A stretch of 64,000 nt of DNA from Rufibacter immobilis (GCF_003721565.1 NZ_RJJE01000009.1:186001-250000), one strand, 5' to 3'; positions 24,799 to 34,192 are shown, counted from the first letter of the stretch. The notes: generated from the sequence alone by a model not told the origin. Numbers and translations: made by a program.

Positions 24799-24889
24799 CT
24801 AATTCCTAATTCCTAATTCCTAATTCCTAATTCCTAATTCCTAATTCCTAATTCCTAATTCCTAATTCCTAATTCCTAATTCCTAATTA
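24799..24889. repeat. 13-unit heptanucleotide tandem array (CTAATTC)n
   Basis: Thirteen consecutive 7-bp units CTAATTC, the last reading CTAATTA. The final unit contains the hslU stop codon (TAA on the minus strand, 24887-24889). The array forms the first part of the hslU 3' untranslated region. Confidence 0.97.
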
Positions 24890-26296
24890 AAGAATATACT
24901 GGCTCAGGTCGCGGTTTTTGACCATGTCGCGGAGGCGTTCTTCCACCAGTTCTGGGGTGATCATGAGGTGGGCGTTTACCGGGATGGTGTCTGGCACATC
25001 GAACAGGATGTCATTGAGCAGGCGGCTCATGACGGTGTGCAGGCGGCGGGCGCCGATGTTCTCCACCTCGGCGTTCACCTCAAAAGAGATTTCGGCCAGT
25101 TTCTGGAGGGCTTCGTCGGTGAAGCTCAGTTCCACGCCTTCGGCCTTCAGCAACTCTTCGTATTGCTTGGTGAGGGCGTTTTTAGGGTACTTCAGAATCT
25201 GGTAGAAATCATCCTTGCTCAGGCTCTGGAGTTCCACCCTGATGGGGAAACGGCCCTGCAGCTCGGGAATCAGATCAGAAGGTTTGGCCACGTGAAACGC
25301 CCCAGCGGCAATAAACAGGATGTGGTCGGTTTTGATGACACCGTATTTGGTGTTCACGGTGCTGCCCTCCACAATGGGAAGCAGGTCACGCTGCACGCCT
25401 TCGCGGCTCACGTCTGGTCCGCCGCTGCCTTTTCCGCTGGCGCTGGCTACCTTGTCAATCTCGTCAATGAAGATAACGCCGGCGTTTTCGGCCTTCCGGA
25501 TGGCTTCCTCCTTCACCTCATCCATGTCAATGAGTTTGGTGGCTTCCTCTTCCAGGAGGAGTTTGCGGGCCTCGGCAATGGTCACCTTACGCTTCTTGGT
25601 TTTCTTGGGCAGCATGTTCCCAATCATCTCCTGAATGTTCATCATGGACATTTCATCCATGCCCGGGCCCACCACGCCCACCCCTGAAGACGGATTCTGC
25701 GCCACTTTGATGTCAATCTTGCGGTCTTCCAGTTCCCCGTTCCGGATTTTCTCGCGGAAGCGTTCGCGGGTGCGCTCGTTCAGTTCCAGATCGCTGTCAG
25801 GCATGTCGGTGCTTCCGTTGCCGGTGTTCCCGAAACCCATCATGGCCTCACGGCCACCGGACTGGTTGATGGGCGGAATAAGCGCGTCCAGGATCACTTC
25901 CTCTACCTGCTGGGCGGCCTGCTGTTTCACTTCTTCCTTCTTACGGGTCTTCACCATGTTCACGGCCTGTTCCACCAGGTCACGCACCATGCTTTCCACG
26001 TCGCGGCCCACGTAGCCTACCTCCGTGAACTTAGAAGCCTCCACTTTGGTGAAGGGCGCATCCGCGATGCTAGCCAGACGGCGGGCAATCTCGGTTTTCC
26101 CCACGCCGGTAGCGCCAATCATGAGAATGTTATTGGGTACAATCTCCTTCTGCATCTCGGGGTCGGCGTGCATGCGTCGCCAGCGGTTGCGCAGCGCGAT
26201 GGCCACATTGCGCTTGGCCTCATGCTGCCCAATAATGTATTTATCTAACTCAGCTACTATCTGTTTGGGGGTTAAATACTTGCTCGGATCTAACAT
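24887..26296 (-). CDS. hslU: ATP-dependent protease ATPase subunit HslU
   Basis: A 469-residue AAA+ unfoldase that feeds proteins to the HslV peptidase. The N-terminus LTPKQIVAELDKYIIGQHEA is diagnostic. Walker A is GATGVGKTE, the pore loop region is EVGYVGRDVESMVRDLV, Walker B is VIFIDEIDK, and sensor and C-terminal features include GARRLHTVMSRLL and the terminal RDLSQYIL that docks into HslV. The I-domain (about residues 110-240) is present. hslV is not adjacent, so the pair is split in this genome or hslV lies outside the window. The stop codon is the last part of a heptamer array. Confidence 0.96.
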   Translation of the reverse strand: MLDPSKYLTPKQIVAELDKYIIGQHEAKRNVAIALRNRWRRMHADPEMQKEIVPNNILMIGATGVGKTEIARRLASIADAPFTKVEASKFTEVGYVGRDVESMVRDLVEQAVNMVKTRKKEEVKQQAAQQVEEVILDALIPPINQSGGREAMMGFGNTGNGSTDMPDSDLELNERTRERFREKIRNGELEDRKIDIKVAQNPSSGVGVVGPGMDEMSMMNIQEMIGNMLPKKTKKRKVTIAEARKLLLEEEATKLIDMDEVKEEAIRKAENAGVIFIDEIDKVASASGKGSGGPDVSREGVQRDLLPIVEGSTVNTKYGVIKTDHILFIAAGAFHVAKPSDLIPELQGRFPIRVELQSLSKDDFYQILKYPKNALTKQYEELLKAEGVELSFTDEALQKLAEISFEVNAEVENIGARRLHTVMSRLLNDILFDVPDTIPVNAHLMITPELVEERLRDMVKNRDLSQYIL

Positions 26297-26510
26297 ATGC
26301 TATTAAGTAATGAAACGAATGGGCCGTTCTGCAACATCACACCCATTCTTAACTAGTATCTTTTTACTGAAGAAGCGGTCTTACATCTGCCGCTTCCAAT
26401 TGGGAAATCACTCTATCTGCGTTCCCGCTTTTTGGACGGCTGCCCTAAGAAAGTGGTTTTTACGCGCAATTCTACTGAACAACTGGCAAAGTGAATGAAA
26501 ATTTCTCTCT

Positions 26511-26548
26511 GTTTTGGGCCTGTTTTAGGAAAAAGAGCCGCTAAACGT
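26511..26548. repeat. R1 palindromic element, copy 15 (asymmetric, minus orientation)
   Basis: Conserved arm GGAAAAAGAGCCGCTAAACG, loose arm GTTTTGGGCC. It lies 28 bp beyond the porQ stop codon. Confidence 0.88.
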
Positions 26549-26576
26549 ACTTCTTCGCCACAGGCGGTTCTGCATT

Positions 26577-27623
26577 TCAGTCCAGCTTCTTCTTCAGGAA
26601 ACGGTTCAGGTCTGTGTTGAGGGTGAGGTAATTGCTGGCCCCGGCTACATGGTAGCTGGCGTACGTGTACTCAAACCGGAACGCATGCACTTTCACCGAT
26701 GCACCCAAGGAAACACCCGCCATACCGCCCACATTCTCCACTACCAGCTCCTTGCGGCGCAGGTGGTTGTACCCGGCCCGCAGCTGAAACCCCGGCCCCA
26801 GAATGAACTCCCCCCCTACCACAAAATGCCGCGCCAGTTTGTCCCCGAAGGTTTTTTCCTCCTTCACCTCCTCGTTGTTCTCATTGAGGGTGCCTTTCTG
26901 GTTGGGGTCCAGGTAGACAATGTCAAAGCGCTGCAACTGGTGCGCCGTGAGCGACAAGCGGAAAGGAGCATGCTCGGGTTTGTAGCTGGCGCCAATCTGG
27001 ATGTCCAGCGGAAGGTCTTCGCGCTCCCCGTTGTCATAGGGTTTGAGCATGACGCCCAGGTTGCGGATGGCCAGCCCCACCACAAAATCCTTCTCCGGAT
27101 GCTTGAAGGTTCCCCCCAGATCTACCAGAAACGCCACTGCCTGATTTCCGGCAATGCTGGAAACCGCCACTTTGGCGGTAGCGCCCAGGGTGAAAGGCTC
27201 TATGGTAGCGGCATGCGACAGGGCGAAGGCATAGTCCCGCACCCTGAAACTTCCCTCCTCCTGCCCCGCGGCATCGGTCTGAGTAAAAGCCCCGTAGTCT
27301 AAGTATTGCACCCCAATGGCGTTGCGCCCCCACCGGTTGCTCTCAAAGGTGTAGTAGGCGTTGTTCTGGCTTACATCTGCCAGGTAATTCAGGTGCGTGA
27401 GCCCCAGGTGCCGGTTGGTTTTGCCGTGCATGAGCGCGGGGTTGGAAGAAACGGCGTTCACATCCTCCAGCCCAGAGGAAATATTGATACCGCCCAACGC
27501 CGCCACCCGCGCGTGCGTGGGCACATCCAGAAACCGAAAAACAGAACGCCCTCCCACCTGCGCTGAGGTCAGTTGCACCGCGGCTACCAACAGCAGCCCC
27601 AGAAGGGAAAGGCGTTTCTGCAT
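26577..27623 (-). CDS. porQ: type IX secretion system protein PorQ
   Basis: A 348-residue outer-membrane beta-barrel protein of the PorV/PorQ family. The signal peptide MQKRLSLLGLLLVAAVQLTSAQ is followed by the family N-terminus FRFLDVPTHARVAALGG and VNAVSSNPALM. Alternating aromatic/polar strands continue to the C-terminus (LRAGYNHLRRKEL, FRFEYTYASYHVAG). In type IX secretion PorQ acts at the outer membrane with the PorU/PorZ attachment complex that processes secreted cargo. It lies downstream of lon on the same strand with a 71-bp gap that contains part of an R1 element. A PorE-like gene sits on the other side of lon. Confidence 0.9.
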   Translation of the reverse strand: MQKRLSLLGLLLVAAVQLTSAQVGGRSVFRFLDVPTHARVAALGGINISSGLEDVNAVSSNPALMHGKTNRHLGLTHLNYLADVSQNNAYYTFESNRWGRNAIGVQYLDYGAFTQTDAAGQEEGSFRVRDYAFALSHAATIEPFTLGATAKVAVSSIAGNQAVAFLVDLGGTFKHPEKDFVVGLAIRNLGVMLKPYDNGEREDLPLDIQIGASYKPEHAPFRLSLTAHQLQRFDIVYLDPNQKGTLNENNEEVKEEKTFGDKLARHFVVGGEFILGPGFQLRAGYNHLRRKELVVENVGGMAGVSLGASVKVHAFRFEYTYASYHVAGASNYLTLNTDLNRFLKKKLD

Positions 27624-27652
27624 CGTTTTTCAAAAAATCGGCCCTAAACAGA
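27624..27652. repeat. R1 element, copy 16 (partial)
   Basis: GTTTTTCAAAAAATCGGCCC then TAAACA; only one good arm remains. Confidence 0.65.
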
Positions 27653-27694
27653 CCTTCGTTTCTTTTTACCTCGCGGCCAAAGGCGCCAGGAATG

Positions 27695-30190
27695 TTATGC
27701 TTCTGCCTTGGGCTGAGCCTCCTCGCGCACCCGCAGGTCCAAGGGCTTGGCTACTTTCTCAGGCAGCAGCGCAATCTCCAGCACTTCGTCCACGCGGTCT
27801 ACGTAATGGATGTTGAGGCCTTCAATATAGTGCGCCGAGATCTCCTCTACGTCCTTACGGTTTTTGTAGCACAGAATCACGTCTTTGATACCCGCCCGCT
27901 TGGCCGCCAGTATTTTCTCTTTGATGCCACCCACCGGCAGCACCTTGCCGCGCAGGGTAATCTCACCGGTCATGGCCAGATGCGACCGCACCTTACGCTG
28001 CGTAAACACAGAGGCGATGGACGTGAAGATAGCGATACCGGCACTTGGACCGTCTTTGGGCACCGCCCCTTCGGGGAAGTGAATGTGCAGGTCGTACTGG
28101 TCAAAGAGGCGGTAATCAATGTCCATTTCGTCGGCACGGGCACGCAGGTAAGAAACCGCCGTGATGGCAGATTCTTTCATCACATCGCCTAACTGACCGG
28201 ATAAGGTCAGTTTGCCCTTGCCGCGGCTCAACAGAGATTCAATGAACAGGATGTCGCCGCCCACGGAGGTCCAGGCAAGCCCGGTTACCACGCCAGCGGT
28301 TTCATTGTCCTGGTACAGTTCTTTGTCAAAGATCTCCGGTCCCAGAATGCGCACCACGTCCTTCGGCTCCAGTTTGGCCGGAAACTCCTCTTCCATGGCC
28401 TTGGACTTAGCAATGTTCCGGATCACGGCACCCAGCTTACGTTCCAGGTTTCGGACCCCAGACTCACGGGTATAGTCTTCAATCACTTTCTGCACCGCCG
28501 CCGTTGACAGCGTCACGTCTTTGGGTTGCAGGCCATGGTCTTCCTTCAGTTTGGAAATGAGGTGGCGCTTCGCGATTTCAGTTTTCTCTTCAATGGTGTA
28601 GCCCGTCACTTCAATGATCTCCATACGGTCGCGCAGGGCCGGATGAATGGTATCCAAAGAGTTGGCCGTGGCAATGAACAGCACCTTAGAGAGGTCATAT
28701 TCCACCTCCAGGTAATTATCCTGGAAAGTATGGTTCTGCTCAGGGTCCAGCACCTCCAGCAAGGCGCTGGAAGGATCTCCGCGGAAATCTGAGTTCAGCT
28801 TGTCTACCTCGTCCAGAATCATGACCGGGTTGGAAGAACCCACTTTCTTAATCTGGCTGATGATACGGCCCGGCATAGCGCCCACGTAAGTTTTGCGGTG
28901 CCCTCTGATCTCAGCCTCATCGCGCACACCGCCCAGGGCAATACGCACGTATTTACGCCCCAATGCTTTGGCCACGGAACGACCCAGTGAGGTTTTCCCC
29001 ACGCCCGGAGGCCCGTAGAGGCAAAGAATGGGCGCCTTCATGTCATTTTTCAGCTTGAGCACCGCCAGGTACTCTAAGATACGCTCCTTCACCTTCTCCA
29101 ACCCGTAATGGTCAGTGTCCAGGATTTTCTTGGTGCGCTTCAGGTTGAAGTTGTCTTTGGTGAAATCGCTCCAGGGTAGATCCAGCAGGAATTCGCAGTA
29201 ATTGAGGGAGATAGGATATTCGGCGGCCTGCGGGTTCAGGCGGCTGAGTTTATCCAGTTCCTTGTTGAAATGTTTGGCAACCGCCTCTGGCCATTTTTTC
29301 TTGGCCGCGGCCGCGCGCATTTTCTCTACTTCCTGCTCAGGGCCATCCATGCCCAGTTCGTCCTGCAACACTTTAATTTGCTGGCGCAGGAAATAATCGC
29401 GCTGCTGCTCGTCAATGTCGGTGTGTACTTTGCTATGGATTTCCTGCTTGATTTCCAGCATCTGGATTTCACGCATCATCAATTGCAGCAGCGTAGTGCC
29501 GCGCTCCACGCCATCATTGATCTCCAGCAGTTTCTGCTTCTGGCCTACCTCCGCGTTGATGTTAGACGACAGGAAATGCATTAAGAAGCTGGGGCTGTCA
29601 ATGTTATCCAGGGCCACCTGGGCCTCCTGCGGAATCTCAGGATTCAATTTCAGGATTTTAGCCGCCGCATCCTGCAAAGACTCTACCAGCGCCTTTACCT
29701 CCTTGCTGTTCTTTTTAGGGAACGTCTCTGGGCAGTAAGACACTTTGGCCACCATAAATGGCTCCTCTTGCGTAATCTCCTCAATTTTGAAACGGCTCTG
29801 GCCCTGAATGATGATGGTGGTATTGCCGTCTGGCAGCACCAGCATTTTCAGGATTTTGGCCATGGTTCCCACCTCAAACAGATCATCTGGGGTAGGTTCT
29901 TCGGCACTCATGTTTTTCTGGGCCACTACGCCCACCGTTTTGTCGCCGCGGTAGGCTTTACGCACCAACCGCACCGATTTTTTACGGCTTACCGTAATAG
30001 GGATTACCACGCCCGGAAACAGCACCGTGTTTCTAATGGGCAATAGCGGCAAAGAGCCCGGGTTATTTTTTTCAGCGCCCTCTGAGTCATCCAATTCTGA
30101 GGTAATAATGGAGATCAATTCCCCGTTACCGTCGTCAGACAGATCGGACAACATGAGTTGCTGGAGTAGGTTCTCTTGGGTATAATTCAT
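27695..30190 (-). CDS. lon: ATP-dependent endopeptidase Lon
   Basis: An 831-residue Lon protease. The N-terminal substrate-binding domain ([19 protein letters not shown]) is followed by a coiled coil, the AAA+ module (Walker [12 protein letters not shown], Walker [12 protein letters not shown]) and the Ser/Lys peptidase domain with [11 protein letters not shown] (catalytic Ser) and [14 protein letters not shown] (catalytic Lys). Lon degrades misfolded and regulatory proteins in the cytoplasm. The start at 30190 ([12 protein letters not shown]) is chosen; the longer frame to 30256 runs into the divergent promoter region. The gene is divergent from the PorE-like gene. Confidence 0.96.
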   Translation of the reverse strand: MNYTQENLLQQLMLSDLSDDGNGELISIITSELDDSEGAEKNNPGSLPLLPIRNTVLFPGVVIPITVSRKKSVRLVRKAYRGDKTVGVVAQKNMSAEEPTPDDLFEVGTMAKILKMLVLPDGNTTIIIQGQSRFKIEEITQEEPFMVAKVSYCPETFPKKNSKEVKALVESLQDAAAKILKLNPEIPQEAQVALDNIDSPSFLMHFLSSNINAEVGQKQKLLEINDGVERGTTLLQLMMREIQMLEIKQEIHSKVHTDIDEQQRDYFLRQQIKVLQDELGMDGPEQEVEKMRAAAAKKKWPEAVAKHFNKELDKLSRLNPQAAEYPISLNYCEFLLDLPWSDFTKDNFNLKRTKKILDTDHYGLEKVKERILEYLAVLKLKNDMKAPILCLYGPPGVGKTSLGRSVAKALGRKYVRIALGGVRDEAEIRGHRKTYVGAMPGRIISQIKKVGSSNPVMILDEVDKLNSDFRGDPSSALLEVLDPEQNHTFQDNYLEVEYDLSKVLFIATANSLDTIHPALRDRMEIIEVTGYTIEEKTEIAKRHLISKLKEDHGLQPKDVTLSTAAVQKVIEDYTRESGVRNLERKLGAVIRNIAKSKAMEEEFPAKLEPKDVVRILGPEIFDKELYQDNETAGVVTGLAWTSVGGDILFIESLLSRGKGKLTLSGQLGDVMKESAITAVSYLRARADEMDIDYRLFDQYDLHIHFPEGAVPKDGPSAGIAIFTSIASVFTQRKVRSHLAMTGEITLRGKVLPVGGIKEKILAAKRAGIKDVILCYKNRKDVEEISAHYIEGLNIHYVDRVDEVLEIALLPEKVAKPLDLRVREEAQPKAEA

Positions 30191-30336
30191 ACGAAATGTA
30201 GCAGAGGGTGCCAAATTGGCAGCAATCCTCCCGTAGGTTCGGTTGTTTGTCTTCAAGATATATACTTGTCAAGAGCTGTGCCAATATATAAGCGCAAATC
30301 TGCGGGACCGGGAGTAATTTTCCCCTCAGAAAAAGC

Positions 30337-30344
30337 TACATTTG
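30337..30344 (+). promoter_or_regulatory. -7 box TACATTTG upstream of the PorE-like gene
   Basis: An exact TAnnTTTG match 46 bp before ATG 30390. It overlaps the upstream candidate ATG at 30342, which argues for the 30390 start. Confidence 0.5.
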
Positions 30345-30389
30345 GTTCGGCGTACCGGAAGCCCGATTTTCCGGAGGCTCTTTTCAGTT

Positions 30390-32390
30390 ATGTCTCGTAC
30401 TGGTTTATATCTTTATTTACTACTGTTCTGGGTGGTTGGCTTCTCTGCCCAGGCACAGACCAAATCTCCTCTGCGGTTGAAACTGCGGCCCGTGAGTGAT
30501 TCTCTCCGCCAGAGAACCCCTCAAGTGGAGCCGGTCTTGCATTTCCCCAACATCAACCGCATTCCCTATTACTACCACAAGGCAAAGTACCAGACCATCC
30601 AGAAACTGGAGAAGAAAAAGGACTGGAACAAAGTACTTCCGCTGCTGGCGGAATATGTGGGCAACTTCGGGATTGATAATTTTTATAAAGATACAAAACT
30701 TCTCTGGCGTTTGGGCCAATTGTATGAGCGTACCGGGCAGCGCGAGAAAGCCATTGCCTATTACCGCCTGGTCCTGAAACACCACCGCACCGATGTGCGC
30801 CAGGTAAAGCAATACTATGACTCCCTGGAGGAGAAAAACACGGAACTGTATGTGCCCTTGCAGTACTACTATGAGCTGGTGGAGTACCGTAAATCTGTGA
30901 GCACATTTAAACCTCCGCGCGGGGTGTACACCAACATGGGCGATGCCATCAACTCCAAAGCGGAAGACTACGGCCCGGCGGTGCACTCAGACGAAGAGCT
31001 GTTCATTTACACCTCCCGGCGCAAAGGCATCAAGGCCACCGGTACTGATGAGGACTTGTATTTCTCTAAGTATGAGAACGGTTTCTGGCAGGAAGGCCAG
31101 TCGTTTGGCAAACCCATCAACAGCATTTACAACGAAGGCTCGGCCTGTCTCAGCCGCGACGGCAAAACCCTCTACTTCGCCCGCTGCGAAAGCCCCGATG
31201 GCCTAGGCAACTGCGACCTCTACTCGGCCACCAAACTCACTGACGGTTCCTGGGGCCAGATCAAGAACCTGGGGGCCAGCGTGAACAGCAAGTCCTGGGA
31301 CTCGCAGCCTACCCTGTCGCCGCAGGAAGACACGCTGTATTTCGCCTCTGACCGTTTGGGCGGCTTTGGCATGTCAGACATTTACTTTACCTACAAGCTA
31401 AAGAGCGGGCAGTGGGCGCCGGCGCAGAACATGGGCCCCATCATTAACACCCGCGAGAGCGAGGTGAGCCCTTACTTCCACCCGCTGTACCAGGTGCTGT
31501 ATTTCAGTTCGCGCGGTCAGCTGTTGAACTTTGGGGACTTTGACATCTATAAATCGTATAGGATCAACAGCAACTGGCAGGAGCCGCGCAATATTGGGCC
31601 GTTGGTGAACGGCAAAGGCAGCGAGTATTACTTCACCATCAACGCCAACTCCACCAACCTGTACTACGCCCGCTCTGAGCCTACAGACCTCAAGAACCTG
31701 GACTTATACTCGTTTCCGCTGCCCATGGAAGCCCATCCGCTGGCGGTGACCAAGCTGACGGGCGTGCTCACCGACTCTATTTCCAATAAACCCCTCAATG
31801 GCATCATTTCCATCATTGACCTGGACAACGGCATTGAGGTAGCCTCCAAATACCTGCGCGAAGACGGCTCCTTTGACTTTGACCTCATTGACAACAGCCG
31901 CTACATGATGCTCATTCAGGGCCCTGATTTTTTCTCCATTGAAAAAGAGATCAATCTGGAGCAGGACACGGTGCTCAAAATCATGACCACGCTCATTGAC
32001 TACAGCATTCCGCTTATTTTCAAGAATCTGGAGTTTGACGAGGGCAAGGCCGAGATCAAAGAAGCCATGAAACCTACCTTAGACCGCATTGTGCTGTTCC
32101 TGGTAGACCACCCGCGCGTACGCCTCAGCATTGAAGGCCACACCGACGGCAGCGGCGACCCTAATGCTAATATTGAACTCTCACAGTGGCGCGCCTTCTC
32201 CATTCAGAAGTACCTGGAAGACAAAGGCAAGTTGGCCCCCGGCCGCATAGACGCTGTGGGCAAAGGCAGTTCAGAGCCCATCAAACCCGAACTCACCCTG
32301 GAAGACCGCGCCATTAACCGCCGCGTGGAGTTCAAACTGATCAGGCCTAAGGAGAATGAAACTGGCGGCGGCGGCGGCAGTGACTGGTAG
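30390..32390 (+). CDS. porE: PorE-like type IX secretion protein (TPR, PD40 propeller, CRD, OmpA domain)
   Basis: A 666-residue envelope protein. The signal peptide is MSRTGLYLYLLLFWVVGFSA. A TPR-like region follows (LLWRLGQLYERTGQREKAIA). Next come PD40/WD40-like beta-propeller blades (SRDGKTLYFAR, SPQEDTLYFASDRLGGFGMS, FGDFDIYKS), a carboxypeptidase-regulatory-like domain (TGVLTDSISNKPLNGIISI), and a C-terminal OmpA peptidoglycan-binding domain (IEGHTDGSGDPNANIELSQW, then RAINRRVEFKL). This four-domain order is that of PorE, which anchors type IX secretion to peptidoglycan. The alternative is a general OmpA-family PD40 protein, as Bacteroidota carry several paralogues. The start at 30390 gives a proper signal peptide. 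Confidence 0.82.
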   Translation: MSRTGLYLYLLLFWVVGFSAQAQTKSPLRLKLRPVSDSLRQRTPQVEPVLHFPNINRIPYYYHKAKYQTIQKLEKKKDWNKVLPLLAEYVGNFGIDNFYKDTKLLWRLGQLYERTGQREKAIAYYRLVLKHHRTDVRQVKQYYDSLEEKNTELYVPLQYYYELVEYRKSVSTFKPPRGVYTNMGDAINSKAEDYGPAVHSDEELFIYTSRRKGIKATGTDEDLYFSKYENGFWQEGQSFGKPINSIYNEGSACLSRDGKTLYFARCESPDGLGNCDLYSATKLTDGSWGQIKNLGASVNSKSWDSQPTLSPQEDTLYFASDRLGGFGMSDIYFTYKLKSGQWAPAQNMGPIINTRESEVSPYFHPLYQVLYFSSRGQLLNFGDFDIYKSYRINSNWQEPRNIGPLVNGKGSEYYFTINANSTNLYYARSEPTDLKNLDLYSFPLPMEAHPLAVTKLTGVLTDSISNKPLNGIISIIDLDNGIEVASKYLREDGSFDFDLIDNSRYMMLIQGPDFFSIEKEINLEQDTVLKIMTTLIDYSIPLIFKNLEFDEGKAEIKEAMKPTLDRIVLFLVDHPRVRLSIEGHTDGSGDPNANIELSQWRAFSIQKYLEDKGKLAPGRIDAVGKGSSEPIKPELTLEDRAINRRVEFKLIRPKENETGGGGGSDW

Positions 32391-32423
32391 CACAAAGAAG
32401 CTTGTAGCACATTAGCAGTAAAT

Positions 32424-32461
32424 GCGTTTAGAGGCCGTTTTTCAGAAAATAGCCCCTAAAC
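32424..32461. repeat. R1 palindromic element, copy 17
   Basis: GCGTTTAGAGGCCGTTTTTC faces ATAGCCCCTAAAC. It lies 33 bp after the PorE-like stop codon. Confidence 0.9.
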
Positions 32462-32577
32462 ACTTTTACTTTTCTTAGTTTCAAGGAAGTTATCCGCCGC
32501 CATTGCCGGTGTTCCCGCCGTTGGGTCGTTGTTGAAGTTCTCGCCAATTGCCAAGCAGACTGCCTTTGCCAACACAG

Positions 32578-32614
32578 ATTCCCCCTTTGAAGGGGGCAGG
32601 GGGATGTTTACACC
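32578..32614. repeat. G-rich palindrome, variant copy
   Basis: CCCCCTTTGAAGGGGG followed by CAGGGGGATGTTTACA. It is a relative or analogue of the CCCACCCCTACCCCTCC family. Confidence 0.55.
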
Positions 32615-32701
32615 CGCTGATTCATCTCCTGCTTTCAGTGGCGATGCCTTGCAGCTTATTTCCATTACCTTTTTTGCCAAACCTCCTGCTTTTTACTTCC
32701 T

Positions 32702-32823
32702 CGCCGTTGTTGGTGTTCTCACCGACAACCAAGACTGCCGCTCCGGTGAGCTATCCGTCTTTCGCCGTTGTTGGTGTTCTCACCGACAACCAAGACTGCC
32801 GCTCCGGTTAACTATCCGTCTTT
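32702..32823. repeat. 61-bp tandem duplication
   Basis: Units 32702-32762 and 32763-32823 are identical except around GGTGAGC versus GGTTAAC. A decayed third unit may lie at about 32516-32572 (CGCCGTTGGGTCGTTGTTGA). Confidence 0.92.
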
Positions 32824-33202
32824 GCCTTCCACGTCTTTTCCTGCTAAGCTCTTGGCGCGTGATGCGCTCTGCCCGCGTCTGTCACTTTTCTCCTTGATGA
32901 GAAAAGTGACCAAAAGAATCAAGAACCTCCGAACTCGCTGACGCTCAAACAGGCGGAGCTTCAGTAATGGTACCACCTGGCAACCGTCCTCTGCTGCGTA
33001 GGAAGCGAAGGCTGTTGCAGGTTTGTTAAGTTTAAGCGTGCTCCCGCTAAGCGCCTCGAGGCGTGCCGCCCCTGCGTTGCCCACTCCCGCAGGCAAGCCT
33101 ACTACCATTAGAGCCACTGCAACGCCTTCCTCGCCCTGAGGATGTGGCTGGAGTACGAGGCGCATGAGTTAAGGCATTGCGTATTGATCCTTGACTGCGG
33201 GA

Positions 33203-33232
33203 CTCCCCTCCCGGGAGGGGTAGGGGTGGGTT
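33203..33232. repeat. G-rich palindrome family, half copy
   Basis: CCCCTCCCGGGAGGGGTAGG, then GGTGGGTTA; same orientation and form as the copy at 19312. Confidence 0.85.
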
Positions 33233-33236
33233 AAGT

Positions 33237-33274
33237 GCGTTTAGCGGCTCTTTTTCTGGAATTAGGCCCAAAGC
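33237..33274. repeat. R1 palindromic element, copy 18 (asymmetric)
   Basis: GCGTTTAGCGGCTCTTTTTC with loose arm AGGCCCAAAGC, only 5 bp from a G-rich palindrome half, as at 19340-19345. Confidence 0.88.
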
Positions 33275-33293
33275 AAGCGACCCAGATAAAAAC

Positions 33294-33347
33294 AAAAAAA
33301 GCGTTTAGGGGCTGTTTTTGAAAAAACAGCCCCTAAACGCTTTTTTT
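33294..33347. repeat. R1 palindromic element, copy 19 (perfect 26-bp arms, terminator-like)
   Basis: Seven A, then GCGTTTAGGGGCTGTTTTT; spacer GA; AAAAACAGCCCCTAAACGC, then seven T. It is a complete bidirectional terminator structure and ends 11 bp from the stop codon of the minus-strand gene at 33359. Confidence 0.96.
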
Positions 33348-33358
33348 GGCCTGCGCTT

Positions 33359-34192
33359 CTACAGCTTAATGGAATTCCCTTTCTTGTTCCATTTAGGAAG
33401 AGGTGGAAGGGCTGGCGTTCTGTCTTCTGGCCGGGGAGCGTCTTTTTTGAGTTTACGCCCGCCCACATTCACAATGAACCCAATGCTGAACACGGAGTTA
33501 CCGGCCGTCATGAAGTCACGGTTCTTCAGCCCGAAGTTACTGCCGCTGGTGTACTGCAACTGGATAGATGGCGTCAAGGACATGCGGGTGTAGAAAATGG
33601 GCTCAAAGAAGATGTTGTCCTCGGTGGGCTGCTTCACATCATTCCGGATGAATTCACTCATGTTGAGGTAGCTCAGCCGGAGGGCGGTGCCGTAATTGAG
33701 CGTGTGCTCATTCCCGAACAGTTTCAACAGCCGTTTTTTCTTGGAGGAATAATTTACCTGTAGAAAATACTTATTGAAAGTAGTCTCCTGGCGGTCATAG
33801 GTGATCAGTCCTTCGGAGGATTTGTCTTTGTAGGTGCGGTCGCTGCTGCCGTGGCCAATACCGGCGTACACTTCCAGCACCCGGTTCTGGTTAGGCCCGA
33901 AGGTGGTAAAGTAGCCGCCCCCCGCCTCCAGCAGGTTATGCCGGAAGTCTTTCTTGTCATTGTTATTGTTCATCATGGCTCCGCTGAGCAGCACCCCCAC
34001 ATGGTCTGTGACGGCGTAGGCAGAGTTGAAACTGGCGTTTCCTTTGAGGGTAATGTGTCCGCTGGTGCTCAATTCACCTTTGGAGGTGAGCATAGGGGTA
34101 TTGGGCACGTTGGGCATGTACACAGAGGAGCAGCCGCTTACACTTACCACTCCCGCCAATAAACCCACTACACGTAGAAAGCTTTTTCTCAT
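33359..34192 (-). CDS. outer-membrane-associated lipoprotein, beta-barrel-like
   Basis: A 277-residue protein with a lipoprotein signal (MRKSFLRVVGLLAGVVSVSG then Cys-Ser-Ser, lipobox VSGC). The mature part has alternating beta-strand patterns (VLEVYAGIGHGSSDRTY, YGTALRLSYLNMSEF, FSIGFIVNVGGRKL) like the small outer-membrane-protein-beta-barrel proteins common in Bacteroidota, and ends in a Pro/Lys-rich tail. No specific family was recognised and the function is unknown. The start at 34192 is chosen because it gives the lipobox; the frame upstream to 34282 has no such signal. Confidence 0.72.
   Translation of the reverse strand: MRKSFLRVVGLLAGVVSVSGCSSVYMPNVPNTPMLTSKGELSTSGHITLKGNASFNSAYAVTDHVGVLLSGAMMNNNNDKKDFRHNLLEAGGGYFTTFGPNQNRVLEVYAGIGHGSSDRTYKDKSSEGLITYDRQETTFNKYFLQVNYSSKKKRLLKLFGNEHTLNYGTALRLSYLNMSEFIRNDVKQPTEDNIFFEPIFYTRMSLTPSIQLQYTSGSNFGLKNRDFMTAGNSVFSIGFIVNVGGRKLKKDAPRPEDRTPALPPLPKWNKKGNSIKL

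Larger units (their letters stand above)
24464..24886. other. 423-bp repeat-rich intergenic region
   Basis: It contains a short inverted copy of the heptamer repeat (24478-24500), R1 copy 14, a terminator at 24621, a GCCCACAAGATC-family repeat (24667-24738), an R1 fragment (about 24786-24796) and the 13-unit heptamer array. Confidence 0.75.
32391..33358. other. 968-bp gene-free region with several repeats
   Basis: No convincing gene. Contents: R1 copies at 32424, 33237 and 33294; a CCCCCTTTGAAGGGGG-type palindrome at 32578-32614; a 61-bp tandem duplication at 32702-32823; a CTTTTCTCCTTGATGAGAAAAG hairpin region near 32885; and a G-rich palindrome half at 33203-33232. The stretch 32830-33180 may be a decayed element of unknown type. 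Confidence 0.75.

Noticed and set aside
24799-24889. CRISPR array
   Set aside because: The repeats are 7 bp and contiguous without spacers, and there are no cas genes in the window.
24968-25687. 239-codon plus-strand frame
   Set aside because: Shadow of hslU; no motif, and it is His/Val/Leu rich as expected for an antisense frame.
32391-33358. Insertion sequence
   Set aside because: No transposase frame, no terminal inverted repeats with target duplication; only short repeats.
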